The notes: generated from the letters alone by a model not told the origin. Shown: positions 10,801 to 21,288, numbered from the stretch's first letter. The stretch is 64,000 nt of DNA from Cubamyces lactineus (GCA_022376465.1 JACDTU010000029.1:1-64000); one strand, 5' to 3'. Made by a program: numbers and translations.

Positions 10801-11603
10801 GTCAAACCGAGCGGGTTAACCAGACCCTCGAGCAGTACCTCCGGATCTATTCGAACTACCAGCAGGACAACTGGTCCCAACTCCTTCCCTTGGCGGAGTT
10901 CGCGTACAACAATGCTCCGTCCGCAACTACCGGTATATCCCCGTTCTTCGCGAACAAGGGCTACAACCCCGCCATCTCCGTCTACCCCGAGCGGGACCTC
11001 ACCTCCGCTCGAGCTCGCGACTACGCTGTCGACCTCGACGAACTTCACACCCAACTCCGACAGCAGATCGCCGAAGCCCAGGCCCGGTACCAAGTACAGG
11101 CGGACAAACACCGTCTACCCGCGCCGGACTTCAAGGTCGGAGATCAGGTCTATGTCCGAGCTCAGCACATCCGGACTACTCGTCCCTCCAAAAAGTTGTC
11201 CGAGAAGTTCTTAGGTCCGTTCACTATCATCGCGCAGGTCGGAACTCACTCCTTCACCCTCCGACTACCGGACTCTATGCGCGCGGTACACCCCGTTTTC
11301 CATGTCTCACAACTCGAGCCTGCAACTCCGAACACCATCCCCGGCCGCGTCCAAACTCCGCCACCTCCGATCCTGGTGGACGGAGAACCGGAGTACGAGA
11401 TTTCGGAGATCCTCGACTCCAAGATTGACCGCCGGCGTCGGAGTTGTCAACTCCTGTACCTAGTCCGATGGGCAGGCTACGAAGGTACGGACGAAGAAAC
11501 TTCGTGGATCTTGGCCACGGAGCTCGGACATGCCCAGGAGCTAGTTTCGGACTTCCACGCAGCTTACCCGGACAAGCCCGGACCTCTTGCTAAATTGTCT
11601 TGA
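7879..11603 (+). CDS. Chromovirus Pol polyprotein (protease, reverse transcriptase, RNase H, integrase with chromodomain)
   Basis: Expressed as a -1 frameshift product of gag; no ATG is needed at the junction. Counting residues from codon 7995: retropepsin Asp-Ser-Gly at 15-17; reverse transcriptase core with YLDD at 391-394; RNase H with the TDAS and DHKNL motifs; integrase zinc-binding HHCC beginning near 773 and catalytic Asp843, Asp903, Glu939 (35 residues between the last two, a DD35E triad); C-terminal chromodomain about 1133-1185 (LLYLVRWAGYEGTDEETSW). The frame is intact. Chromodomains of chromoviruses direct integration to heterochromatin. The order PR-RT-RH-INT identifies a Ty3-type element. 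Because gag is broken, the copy would need Gag in trans. Confidence 0.95.
7884..7920 (+). promoter_or_regulatory. Frameshift-stimulating hairpin
   Basis: CGCGGTCCTC (7884-7893) pairs perfectly with GAGGACCGCG (7911-7920), giving a 10-bp, GC-rich stem with a 17-nt loop. The spacer from the slippery site is 5 nt, the classic distance for -1 frameshifting. Loop pairing to downstream sequence (a pseudoknot) was not resolved by eye. Confidence 0.8.
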
Positions 11604-11710
11604 AGTTCACACGCGGAGTTCTCACCAGCAGATTTCTTTCTATACTCCTCCGCACTCGGACTACAAGATACTAGCTACGAAGTCCGAGGTCCGAAGTCCG
11701 TACTACCGCC

Positions 11711-13113
11711 CTACTCCGCCATGTCCATGTCCGCCGGGTCCTCCGGCCCCTTCCCCTCCTTCGCGCCCTCGCCCTGCTCCTCCTCCTCCTCACCGGACTT
11801 GCCCCGCGCGGACTTGTCCAACCCCGACCCATTCTCCTCCTCCCAGTCCGACCCAGCAACCCCCGCCCGCTCCAGCGCGTCCGCGATCGCGTCCTCCTTG
11901 TCCTGCGAGGTGATCTCAAGGATCTCCCGCAGCATAGTCCCGAACTCCGTCGCGAGTTCGGACTTCACCGCCTCGCGGACGGCCTCGCCGATGACGGCCT
12001 TCAACTCCTTCCGCACGATCTTGGCGATGGCATCGCCAAGACCCCGGACCTCCTCCCGCATCATCTCCTCCCGCTGCTCCTCCTCGTCGACCAGCAGGTC
12101 GATGACCCGCCCCGCGGTGCGCCGGTTGCGCTGCACCGCGACGAGCAGGTGCTCGAGGAGCTCCCGGTCGGAGAGCTTCTCCGGGTCGTCGGACCACCGG
12201 AGGTCGGACTTCCCAACCTCCGGAAGTCCGGAGCTCGCGGACATCCGGGGGCCCGTCGACGAGCCCGCAAGGCTCGGGCCCCGGGCTACGACCGTGTGCG
12301 CTGGTGGGTTAACTCCGGGCGGTGCTACGAATGTCCATCGGACCTCACCTGGCTGCAGCGGCCTCTCCGCCATCTTCTCCGCCGTCTTCTCCTTCTCCTT
12401 CTCTTTCCCCTTGCCCTTGTCCGCCCGCACCTTCTCCGAACTCCGAACTCCGGTGGGCGCGGGGGTCTCGAACCCGTCGTCGTCGTCGACGATGGCGGCG
12501 GACTTGACCTTCTTGCGCTGTGGGCTCGGGGCCTCCTCCTTGCGCGCGATCCGGGCCTGGATGTCCGCGGGTAGTCCGCGAGCCCCGACGCACGCGCGCG
12601 ACCGGGCCTTTTGACATTGGACGCAGCTCGACGTCCGCTTCCCCGCGCGGAACCGGCACGCGATCTGCTTCGCAGCGCACCGGTCGCACTTCGTCCTGTG
12701 GAACTCCGTTAGTCCGAACCCCGTACTCCGTACCCCGGACGGACTTACCGCGGGACCAACAACTCCGCGTTGTCCTCCTCCTCCTCCGACTCCGGCTCGT
12801 CGTCCTCCGCGGGACGCTTGCTCCCCCGCGCGGAAGTCCCGGCCTTCGCAAGGGCAGCCTGGCGAATCAACGCCGCTGCCTTCTGCGCGGCCTCGTACTC
12901 CGCGCGCTCCTTCTCCTCCCGCGCTCGCTCCTCCTCCCGCTTTCGCTCCTCCTCCGCCCTTCGCGCTCTGTAAACCACCGGTTAGCCCGAACTCCGTACC
13001 CCGAACTCCGGTACTTACGCCTCCGCTGCCGCGGCCTCCTCCGCCGCTGCCTTCATCCGGAGCTGCGCAAGGTGGGCCTCCAAGGCCTGGATGTTGTCGA
13101 GGGTGCTGGACAT
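11711..13113 (-). CDS. Antisense accessory gene inside the retrotransposon: Zn2Cys6-like protein, three exons
   Basis: Model: complement(join(11711..12695,12749..12967,13019..13113)), 432 residues. Both introns (51 and 53 nt) have GTAAGT donors, CAG acceptors and CTAAC branch sites, and the frame is kept across both. Residues 1-104 are Ala/Glu/Lys-rich and likely helical. A cysteine cluster follows at C108, C111, C118, C129, C132 and C140 (CX2CX6CX10CX2CX7C), which matches the spacing of fungal Zn2Cys6 DNA-binding domains. After it come a Lys-rich stretch that could be a nuclear signal, a predicted helical/coiled region (about 270-370) and an acidic tail. The gene lies between pol and the 3' polypurine tract, opposite in sense to the element, with its own TATA box. 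The product is probably nuclear; its target is unknown. Confidence 0.85.
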
Positions 13114-13175
13114 GGTGTTGCTGGTGGTGGTAGGGGACAGAGAGCGAGGAAGAACTGGCTAAGTCTCACCCCCGT

Positions 13176-13183
13176 CTTATATA
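13176..13183 (-). promoter_or_regulatory. TATA box of the antisense gene
   Basis: TATATAAG on the minus strand, 63-72 nt upstream of the ATG at 13113, in a short AT-rich patch of an otherwise GC-rich element. The predicted leader is pyrimidine-rich (CTCTCTGTCCCC), common for fungal genes. Confidence 0.65.
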
Positions 13184-13307
13184 CACCTTTCTTCATCGAT
13201 TCTGACCCTGCCCCGATTCTTGATCTCCGTTCCCTGGACTTATCGGATTACCTTTTTTGGACAGACTTCCATTTCCCTTCACTATAGGCCCTCAAGGGTT
13301 CGGGCCT

Positions 13308-13320
13308 AGGGGGGAGGCAC
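13308..13320 (+). other. Polypurine tract before 3' LTR
   Basis: AGGGGGGAGGCAC abuts the 3' LTR start (TGTTACG at 13321). It is the expected plus-strand primer for reverse transcription. Confidence 0.75.
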
Positions 13321-13991
13321 TGTTACGCTCCGTGCTGTAACCCCGAAGTCCGATCCCCGAACCCCCGTACTCCGCTCGTCCGTACCCCGTACCCCCGACT
13401 CCGTTCTCCGTACTCCGCACTTCGTACTCCGTACTTCGGACTTCCCCCGACCCCATGACTTACATGTCTCAGATAACCCCTCATGGCGCTACCTACATGA
13501 GGCTTTTGCTTACAGCTATCTGCGTTATCTTACTCTTGGCAGATTACTTCGTACTTTCGTTCTCCTCTTTCCTATCACGTACATCTCTTTTGTTTCTACC
13601 AGGTTTCTGACTTAGTATAAATACTGCCCCGGAATGTAGTAGCTACTCAGTTCGGAAATCTCGTTATACTCGTTAACCTTGTACACTCGTCTTACTGGAC
13701 TTCTAGTCCGTACTCCGACACTCAACCCCGACTCTCTAGTCCGACCAGCCTTTGTTCCTTTGCTACCAACCCCTTCGACCCAACCCCGTCCCCAAGTCCG
13801 ACCTTCGTCCCGTCAAGTCCGTACTCCGTAGTCCGTAAATAGAGGACATCGAGTCGGAACCCGTGCGTTACTAATAGTTTCGCGAAAGTCCTCACCCCAG
13901 TGCTAGTCCGACCTCCGGTCGTACTCCGACCCCGAACTCCGTCCAAGTCCCGACCACCGGAGTTGTACCCCCGGACGGCACGGTCCTAACA
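13321..13991 (+). repeat. 3' LTR of chromovirus element
   Basis: TGTTACGCTCCG...GGTCCTAACA, the partner of 4994-5686. It contains the same TATA box and the AGTTCGGAAAT self-priming segment. The flank after 13991 (TTCCC) does not duplicate GCGAT before 4994. Confidence 0.93.
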
Positions 13992-14167
13992 TTCCCGCTT
14001 TCCTGTCGCCCTTTGTCTCTCTGTCAAAAGAGTACCATCCTCGACGTTCTCACATTCACATGGTATACGGCGAGGTGGAGGGAGAGGATATAAGCAGTCT
14101 GGGGGATGATGCAGAAGGGTCTGGCTCAGATGAAAGTGAATTGGACTCTGATTCTGAGCAATTATAG
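13992..14167 (+). pseudogene. Orphan C-terminal acidic tail of a truncated gene
   Basis: The open frame just after the 3' LTR ends in a Ser/Asp/Glu-rich tail (EGSGSDESELDSDSEQL) and TAG near 14165. Nothing upstream can supply its beginning, because the LTR element lies there. It is probably the 3' end of a gene cut by rearrangement. The family cannot be told. Confidence 0.35.
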
Positions 14168-14249
14168 CTACATCTTTTGTCTGTAATACAAGCCTGAGTC
14201 GGACAGAGGACATGATATACACAAGGATCATCTAGGTGTGCAACAATGA

Positions 14250-14600
14250 GTGCCTCTGGCAGTATTACAAGAATTACAACAGGCTCCGGAGAGTATTACA
14301 ACAGGCTCCGGAGAGTATTACAACAGGCTCCGGGGAGTATTACAACAATTACAACAGGCCCCTGGCAGTATTACAACGGGCTCCTGGCAGTATTACAAGA
14401 ATTACAACAGGCTCCGGAGAGTATTACAACAGGCTCCAGGGAGTATTACAACAATTACAACAGGCTCCGGAGAGTACTACAACAATTACAATGGGCCCTG
14501 GTCAGTATTACAACAGGCTCGGGGAGTATTACAACAGGCTCCTGGCAGTATTACAACAGGTGTGATTGTACATTAACACAATTACAACAGGCTTCCCATT
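14250..14600 (+). repeat. Minisatellite with 21-nt-based units
   Basis: Tandem, imperfect copies of ACAGGCTCCGGAGAGTATTAC and shorter ACAATTAC spacers. The unit length is a multiple of three and lacks stops, so all three forward frames stay open for over 100 codons. These are repeat artefacts, not proteins. It lies upstream of the gene at 14720 and may be a subterminal region of the KDZ-bearing element. Confidence 0.8.
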
Positions 14601-14729
14601 TATAATACAATAGACTCTGCATTGACAATTACAATGTGTGATCTAAAAATGCACAACCATTCTACCACCTATGTGGCAGTTTGTAATACAAAAGTGGAAA
14701 CTACTGGTGATGGTCCACCTTGCTCACTG

Positions 14730-15601
14730 CGAGATACATACAGGGCCGCGGGACGCCCTTGGTTGTACGAGCCGTGGGTACGCCGCGGGACACCGTCGTG
14801 GAGTTTGTTTTCGGTCAGCCGGCCATATACGATGCCTTGGCAATCGACCCCAAAAGTCGCCAGAAGCCGCTATACCTCGTCTGGAACCGCTCCATTCGCG
14901 GCTGGTCCCACTACCCCAAGCCCCATCAGCCGCTTTTTTTGGTCCCTGGGGAGCGCGTCCTCTACAAGGAAGCCTATGTGTCCTCTTTGCCCCAGCTTGA
15001 ATACTACCAGTCGCAGCTTCTGCCGGCCGACCGCGAGCGTGCCGACACCAGGTATGCTTCCCTCGCCTCCTTGCCAGAGCGGCGACAGGACAGTCCAGGC
15101 CCCCCCCCTCTTGCACCCTCCCTACCTGGCGCGCCGCCGAGGATCTCTTCTCCCCAGATTCATGGGTTGATTGAGACCCCTGTTCCCGAGGCCCCATCTA
15201 ACTCCAGTTTCCCCTTCACGCCAAAGCGGCCTCGATGTGATCCTAGTCGAATCATCGACCTCACGTCGGATGAGGAGGCTGCTCATTCGTCCTCCGCGTC
15301 TCCCACCCCCATCGCCTCTCCCCTCGTCGAGACGCCCGCGTCGATGACTCCCTCCGGCTGTGGGGGCCTACCCCAGCGGCAGCACAAGCGGGCTGTTTCT
15401 GGCTCTGGTTCGGATCTACCCTCCGTGTCTAAGCGAGCCCGATCTGGTCCTAGTCATGTCATTGACCTTACCGTGGACGATTCCGACGACGAACTTGCAG
15501 AGCCGGACGGTGGACGATCGACGAGGGCCGCCATGCGTCGCAGCAACTGGGCAAACTTGGATCCGAAAGACGTGATTGTGATATCTGATTCTGATGCATA
15601 G
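14730..15601 (+). CDS. Hypothetical protein with three SUMO-interacting-like motifs
   Basis: The forward frame to TAG at 15599-15601 encodes about 290 residues. The first ATG is not obvious; an acceptor (CATACAG) at 14740 suggests an upstream exon. The first 100 residues look like a compact domain rich in Tyr/Trp/Leu. After a Pro/Ser-rich linker come three hydrophobic-acidic motifs in a row: IIDLTSDEE, VIDLTVDDSDDE and a final VIVISDSDA. These match SUMO-interacting motifs (V/I-I-D-L-T followed by acidic residues). Basic patches (PKRPRCD, SKRAR) precede two of them and may be nuclear signals. It lies about 300 bp upstream of the KDZ gene in the same sense, so an accessory role is possible but unproven. 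Confidence 0.6.
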
Positions 15602-15915
15602 TTAGATAGAATGGCCGTGAATGTGCTGAAATAATGAAGCGTGAGTTTTTGACCTGTGTGCCTAGGAATTGCAAGGGTATCCGTGTCGTGGTTCCGCATA
15701 ATCGTTGCCCGGGATGGTCAGTCTGGCACGGCGGCTTTCTTGCTCTGGATGGTCCACGTCGTTGGCAGAACATGTGAGCCGACGGCGGTGTCTAGAAACG
15801 GCGGTCTGGTTTCTCGCTCCGGATGATCCTCATCGACGGCTGAGGGTCCATGCACGGCTTGACGCACTCTACATCCTCCTCCTCTACCGCCTTGTGCCTG
15901 CCCTGTGCTGTAGCA

Positions 15916-18422
15916 TGTACCGTCGGCCACGAAGACTTCCGCGCACCGTTGAACACGATGTCGAGATCGCGAAACCCACTGCTACGGAATCCACATTCAA
16001 TGTATCTCAGAATGGGGCCATCCACCTTGTCGAACAGACTCTCGAATATGACGACGAGCTACCCACGAGTAAGTGCATACGTTTGGACGTGGGACCCGCG
16101 CAATCGCCCATTGAGCAGTCCACCATGGTCGGGGAGGCCGGGGAACCTCCCGTCAGCAATGAAGCATGTTACGAGAATGACAACGTAGAGGCATCCTGGG
16201 GACATTCAGATGGTCGGGGCGATGCGCATGGAGACAACGGCCTGGAATACTTGGAGATAGGGTCGGTGGGACATCAGCAGGTGCCACTAAGGCTAAATTC
16301 AGAAATGCGTCGTATGACTAACACCGTGCCAAAGTTGCACGTGGGAACTGGTGCAGAAGACGCACCAGATGAACTACAGAGGCCTGTCGAATCGCATGGT
16401 GCGAGCATGGAGCACTCGCACGAGGCTAAGAAGGTGCGGCAGGTCTTTCATTGTACAACACAACACCCGCCTGAGAGGCTTCCTCTAAGCGAACTCCATC
16501 TTCCCGTATACAACGTTTCCAAGAGCACTTCGATTGACTGCTCGACGACATCCTGTCACGGGAACACGATTCGAAGATACCCGGCCCATGTTCGTCAATA
16601 GGGTGCCCGCGTCAAGCCATGGCGCGCTGCCGTGAGTGTCACGCAAAGGAACCTGTATGCGTAGAGTGCGCGGTCCAGAGGCACCGCAATCTTCCGTTCC
16701 ATTGGCTGGAGGTGTGGAATGGGGAATACTTCCAGCGTCGGGATTTGGGAGATTGTGGCTTCGTACTCTACCTGGGGCATCACCGAGACCCGTGCAACCA
16801 TATCCCACAAGGGGCGCCGCCAGCCGCTTTCGTCGTGGTACACCTCAACGGCGTACATCGTGTATCCCTGCACTACTGTCATTGCCCAGGTCGGCATTCT
16901 GACATGTCACAGCTAGTACGAGCCGACATGTTTCCCGCGTCGATCGACCGCATCGAGACCGCGTTCACTTGCGAACTTCTCGAGCGCTACCACTTGGACT
17001 TCGATGTATCAAAGCGAAGTGCCCAAGACTTCGTCCGAATATTGACCATTCTAACCCCAATAGACAAGGCAACCGGCAAAGTGAAGGTTAGTATGTGGTT
17101 TTTCGGTGGATCGTGAGCAACGCTGACATGAATTACGTGCACCTCAGGACCGCTACCGGGAGTTCATGCTCGCCGCACGTATCTATCATCATCTCACGAT
17201 GCTGAAGCGCGTGGGACCCAAGCTGGGCATGGTGATCCCAGGTCACTCTGCAACAGACATAACGGTCCCTTGTTTGACGTGCCCTATCCCCGATTTCAAT
17301 CTCCCCGATGATTGGGAACAGACCCCCGAGCATCTCCAGTAAGGACGTGGTGCTGATAACTGTGCGGACACGGCTGAGACCCTATAGTTATATACATCGC
17401 ATGATACTGTGCGCCGACGGCAATTATCACTTGCAGAAGAAGATCAAGCGGGTAGACGAGAAGGACGAAGCACTTTCGAAGGGCCAAGGATACTTCGTCC
17501 CGCCGGAAGAAGTCGAGCCCTACCTGGGAAAGGACTACAAGAAGAAGGGAACGGGACAGGGCAAAGGGAAGAGTAAGAGCAAGAGCATGAGTAAGGCCAA
17601 GAAGAGCAAGGAAGATGGAACATTGGCGAAGCAAGACATGGACGAAGATGGGGTGAGTAGCATGTCAATTCAGGCAGTATTGGCATCACTTAACATAATA
17701 TAGGTTATCATGTGCACCGGGATGAAGGTTGCCAGAGCGCAATGCTCCGGAAAATTCAAGTCCGTCGACGTGAGCGGCATATTATCGTACACATGCGATC
17801 ATCTTCACTTTCGCCCATGCGCCACGGTCGACTTGCACACGACAGAGACGTACGCACGCGTTTACTGTGTATACTGGTGTTGAGCTGACATGTGCGACCT
17901 GTACAGATGGGGCGAGAATGATTGTGCGTTAGCGCGTGCGTTGAGGGGCACCGAGAAACTCCACGAGCGAGCGTTATCCTATGACGTGGTGTGCAGTTAT
18001 ATCTGCCACATTCGCGAACGGTTCGAACGCTCCCATCCCGAACTTCTCCCCATTATCGACGAGTTGAAGATGCTCCTCCCCAAACTTCACATCTACGCCC
18101 ATAAGGAGCTCTGCCAGCTTGTCTATGTGTTGTGTTATGCTCGGGGTTTCGGCCTGGTGCACGGTGAAGGTATCAAGACACCCTGGGCTGAGCTCAACAT
18201 TGCTGGGCTCTGCACGCGCGAGATGACCGCGGGCGCGCGCCATGACACTCTCAACTCTCTCTTCAACTTCTGGAATTGGCGCAAGACGTTTGGCATGGGT
18301 ACTTTCAGCCTATCACTGAGTCCGTGCCACGCTGACTATGATTTCTAGCGGATTTCCTGGCGAGGAAGCTGCGCGAGGCATACACGGTGCAACGGCGAAC
18401 TACACGGTACTTGGCTAGTCTG
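15916..18422 (+). pseudogene. KDZ transposase with CxC2 cysteine cluster, interrupted by a transposon
   Basis: An N-terminal exon probably starts at ATG 15916 (basic start, then YNVSQ-type and acidic segments). The CxC2-like cluster (C-x-x-x-x-C, CRECHAKEPVCVEC, H) lies at about 16580-16690. The main body is exons about 16603..17086, 17148..17338, 17388..17652, 17704..17849, 17907..18298 and 18349..18422, with proper GT-AG borders and phases. Typical KDZ features are a Trp/His-rich domain, the CADGNYHLQKKIK segment, a Lys-rich insert, SYDVVCSY and HGEGIKTPWAELN, the latter holding a likely catalytic acidic residue. The joint of the first exon to the CxC2 frame is unresolved because of a stop near 16534. 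The last exon is split by a CACTA element after 18422, so this copy is probably dead. Confidence 0.8.
18420..18422 (+). repeat. 3-bp target-site duplication (CTG), left
   Basis: CTG directly before CACTAGTGG; the same CTG follows at 21286-21288. A 3-bp duplication is the hallmark of CACTA (CMC/EnSpm) transposons. Confidence 0.7.
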
Positions 18423-21285
18423 CACTAGTGGTTTCCATTTTTATAATATAATCACCCACCAACATGGTTGGAGTGTGTGTCTTTTGTGGCCACTGGTTGT
18501 AAATGTAATTCAGGTGGTCCAGCATTATAATATCGGCATTGGCCCACTATTATAATACATTGTAAATGAGCTGGGCAGCAGCCAGACTTGCGCGTATTTC
18601 ATTGTAAATGACCTGGGCAGCCTCTAGATCAGCGTGTATTTGATTGTAAATGGGCTGGGCAGCCAATCTTATCTTTATCTGGGCGCTTTTTCAACGCTTT
18701 TGGGCGCTTTTTTGGGTGATATTTGGGCGCTTTTTTTGCTGTTATCTGGGCGCTTTTTTTGGTTGTTATCTGGGCGCTTTTTTTGGTTGTTATCTGGGTG
18801 CTTTTTGGGCTGTTATCTGGGCGCTTTTTGGGCTCCTATTTGGGCGCTTTTTGGGCGCTTTTTTGCGTCCAAATAGGGCAGGTATATTCAACACCTCCCT
18901 GCCCCCCTCTGGGGCTCTATTAGGGCACCCTATTGGGCTAGAAATATGCATAATATGTATGTGTATGCTGTAGTTCATCTCTATGTGCATAGCCATAGAA
19001 CAGGGCAGGGAAAATAGCCTAAAAATGCGACCCCAGAGCAGGGGCCACCAGGAGGGGACCACTGCAGGGTGGCTGGGCTGGCTTCCTCTGGGCCAATTCC
19101 TATGAGTAATATATCATTCAAAAGGTGCTTGAAAGGGCTTTCCAACACATGTTTTTGCAGGAGGAAACATGCAGTATTGGTAGAGATATGGACCATCGCA
19201 TTTTTGCCAAAAATGGCCATTTTGTTTCCTTGATTGCTTGGCAACCAGGCATTCCCTCAGGCCTCCCTTGATACCATTAGATTCGCATTTTGAAGGGCTT
19301 TCTAACGGTAGTAAATATATGGCATTCTGACCACATGCATTGTCACCCTCCTCCTGCCCCTCCCCCACTTTACCACCTCATAGCTCCTGCAGTTCGTGGT
19401 CTTTCCCTGTGATCTCTTTTGATCCTTGTAGTATACATACATAACTGTGTATCTACAGCTTTACACGCCCTAATATGGCCTACACCCAATGGAATTCATC
19501 TATGTGCATTTTTGTACTTTTCAGGTTCTCCCTCCCATATCTCTGCACCCAGAGCAGCTATTGCCTTCGTTGTTTCTGCACTTTGTGCCTATACATCTCT
19601 ACTACATGTCTGTAGAAGCTCAATTTTATCGAATGCAGTAATCAGAATTGAGCTCCTTATCAGCTGTAGCAGGCAGATCCTGTTTTGGCTTATATCTAGG
19701 TCATTATTTTTTGATCAGATGGCACATTCATTTGCTACTCATCTATAGCTACCTGTAACAACAAGAATCATGAGATTTGGTGAAGAATTGAGTGAGCTAC
19801 AGGAGATGGACCTCCTGGACACCCAAAGTTGCACTGTGTGCAGTTGCAATGCTCCAGAAATGCATGCAGTGCACAGCTGAACAGGCAGCATTTGGTGCCT
19901 CTGTGCCATATCTCTGCAACCACTCATCCAAATCTCATGATTCTTGTTGTTACAGGTAGCTATAGATGAGTAGCAAATGAATGTGCCATCTGATCAAAAA
20001 ATAATGACCTAGATATAAGCCAAAACAGGATCTGCCTGCTACAGCTGATAAGGAGCTCAATTCTGATTACTGCATTCGATAAAATTGAGCTTCTACAGAC
20101 ATGTAGTAGAGATGTATAGGCACAAAGTGCAGAAACAACGAAGGCAATAGCTGCTCTGGGTGCAGAGATATGGGAGGGAGAACCTGAAAAGTACAAAAAT
20201 GCACATAGATGAATTCCATTGGGTGTAGGCCATATTAGGGCGTGTAAAGCTGTAGATACACAGTTATGTATGTATACTACAAGGATCAAAAGAGATCACA
20301 GGGAAAGACCACGAACTGCAGGAGCTATGAGGTGGTAAAGTGGGGGAGGGGCAGGAGGAGGGTGACAATGCATGTGGTCAGAATGCCATATATTTACTAC
20401 CGTTAGAAAGCCCTTCAAAATGCGAATCTAATGGTATCAAGGGAGGCCTGAGGGAATGCCTGGTTGCCAAGCAATCAAGGAAACAAAATGGCCATTTTTG
20501 GCAAAAATGCGATGGTCCATATCTCTACCAATACTGCATGTTTCCTCCTGCAAAAACATGTGTTGGAAAGCCCTTTCAAGCACCTTTTGAATGATATATT
20601 ACTCATAGGAATTGGCCCAGAGGAAGCCAGCCCAGCCACCCTGCAGTGGTCCCCTCCTGGTGGCCCCTGCTCTGGGGTCGCATTTTTAGGCTATTTTCCC
20701 TGCCCTGTTCTATGGCTATGCACATAGAGATGAACTACAGCATACACATACATATTATGCATATTTCTAGCCCAATAGGGTGCCCTAATAGAGCCCCAGA
20801 GGGGGGCAGGGAGGTGTTGAATATACCTGCCCTATTTGGACGCAAAAAAGCGCCCAAAAAGCGCCCAAATAGGAGCCCAAAAAGCGCCCAGATAACAGCC
20901 CAAAAAGCACCCAGATAACAACCAAAAAAAGCGCCCAGATAACAACCAAAAAAAGCGCCCAGATAACAGCAAAAAAAGCGCCCAAATATCACCCAAAAAA
21001 GCGCCCAAAAGCGTTGAAAAAGCGCCCAGATAAAGATAAGATTGGCTGCCCAGCCCATTTACAATCAAATACACGCTGATCTAGAGGCTGCCCAGGTCAT
21101 TTACAATGAAATACGCGCAGGTCTGGCTGCTGCCCAGCTCATTTACAATGTATTATAATAGTGGGCCAATGCCGATATTATAATGCTGGACCACCTGAAT
21201 TACATTTACAACCAGTGGCCACAAAAGACACACACTCCAACCATGTTGGTGGGTGATTATATTATAAAAATGGAAACCACTAGTG
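18423..21285. mobile_element. CACTA-type non-autonomous fold-back transposon (2863 bp)
   Basis: It begins CACTAGTGGTTTCC and ends GGAAACCACTAGTG. The arms 18423-19780 and 19928-21285 appear to be exact reverse complements (symmetry centre 19854; mirrored frames translate identically), around a 147-bp spacer. The termini start with CACTA and the target duplication is CTG. The arms carry subterminal repeats: TTTGGGCGC/TTATCTGGGCGC (about 18675-18870) and TTGTAAATG-CTGGGCAGC. No transposase is encoded; the open frames inside are repeat-driven and mirrored, so mobility would need a transposase from elsewhere. The host sequence is the last recognisable KDZ exon. Confidence 0.88.
19781..19927. other. 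Unique central spacer of the palindrome
   Basis: 147 bp between the arms. It contains TGCACTGTGTGCAG and other short inverted repeats. No coding content is recognised. Confidence 0.7.
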
Positions 21286-21288
21286 CTG

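Noticed and set aside
11721..12614. 297-codon plus-strand frame rich in Ser opposite the antisense zinc-cluster gene
   Set aside because: Low-complexity mirror of the minus-strand coding sequence; the minus strand has introns, TATA box and a cysteine cluster, the plus strand has none.
14236..14605. Three overlapping frames of about 110 codons in all forward phases
   Set aside because: Artefact of a 21-nt minisatellite unit without stops.
18634..21074. Pairs of mirrored small frames such as 80- and 107-codon ORFs rich in Leu/Trp/Phe
   Set aside because: They are identical on both arms of the palindrome and driven by TGGGCGCTTTTT repeats; not genes.
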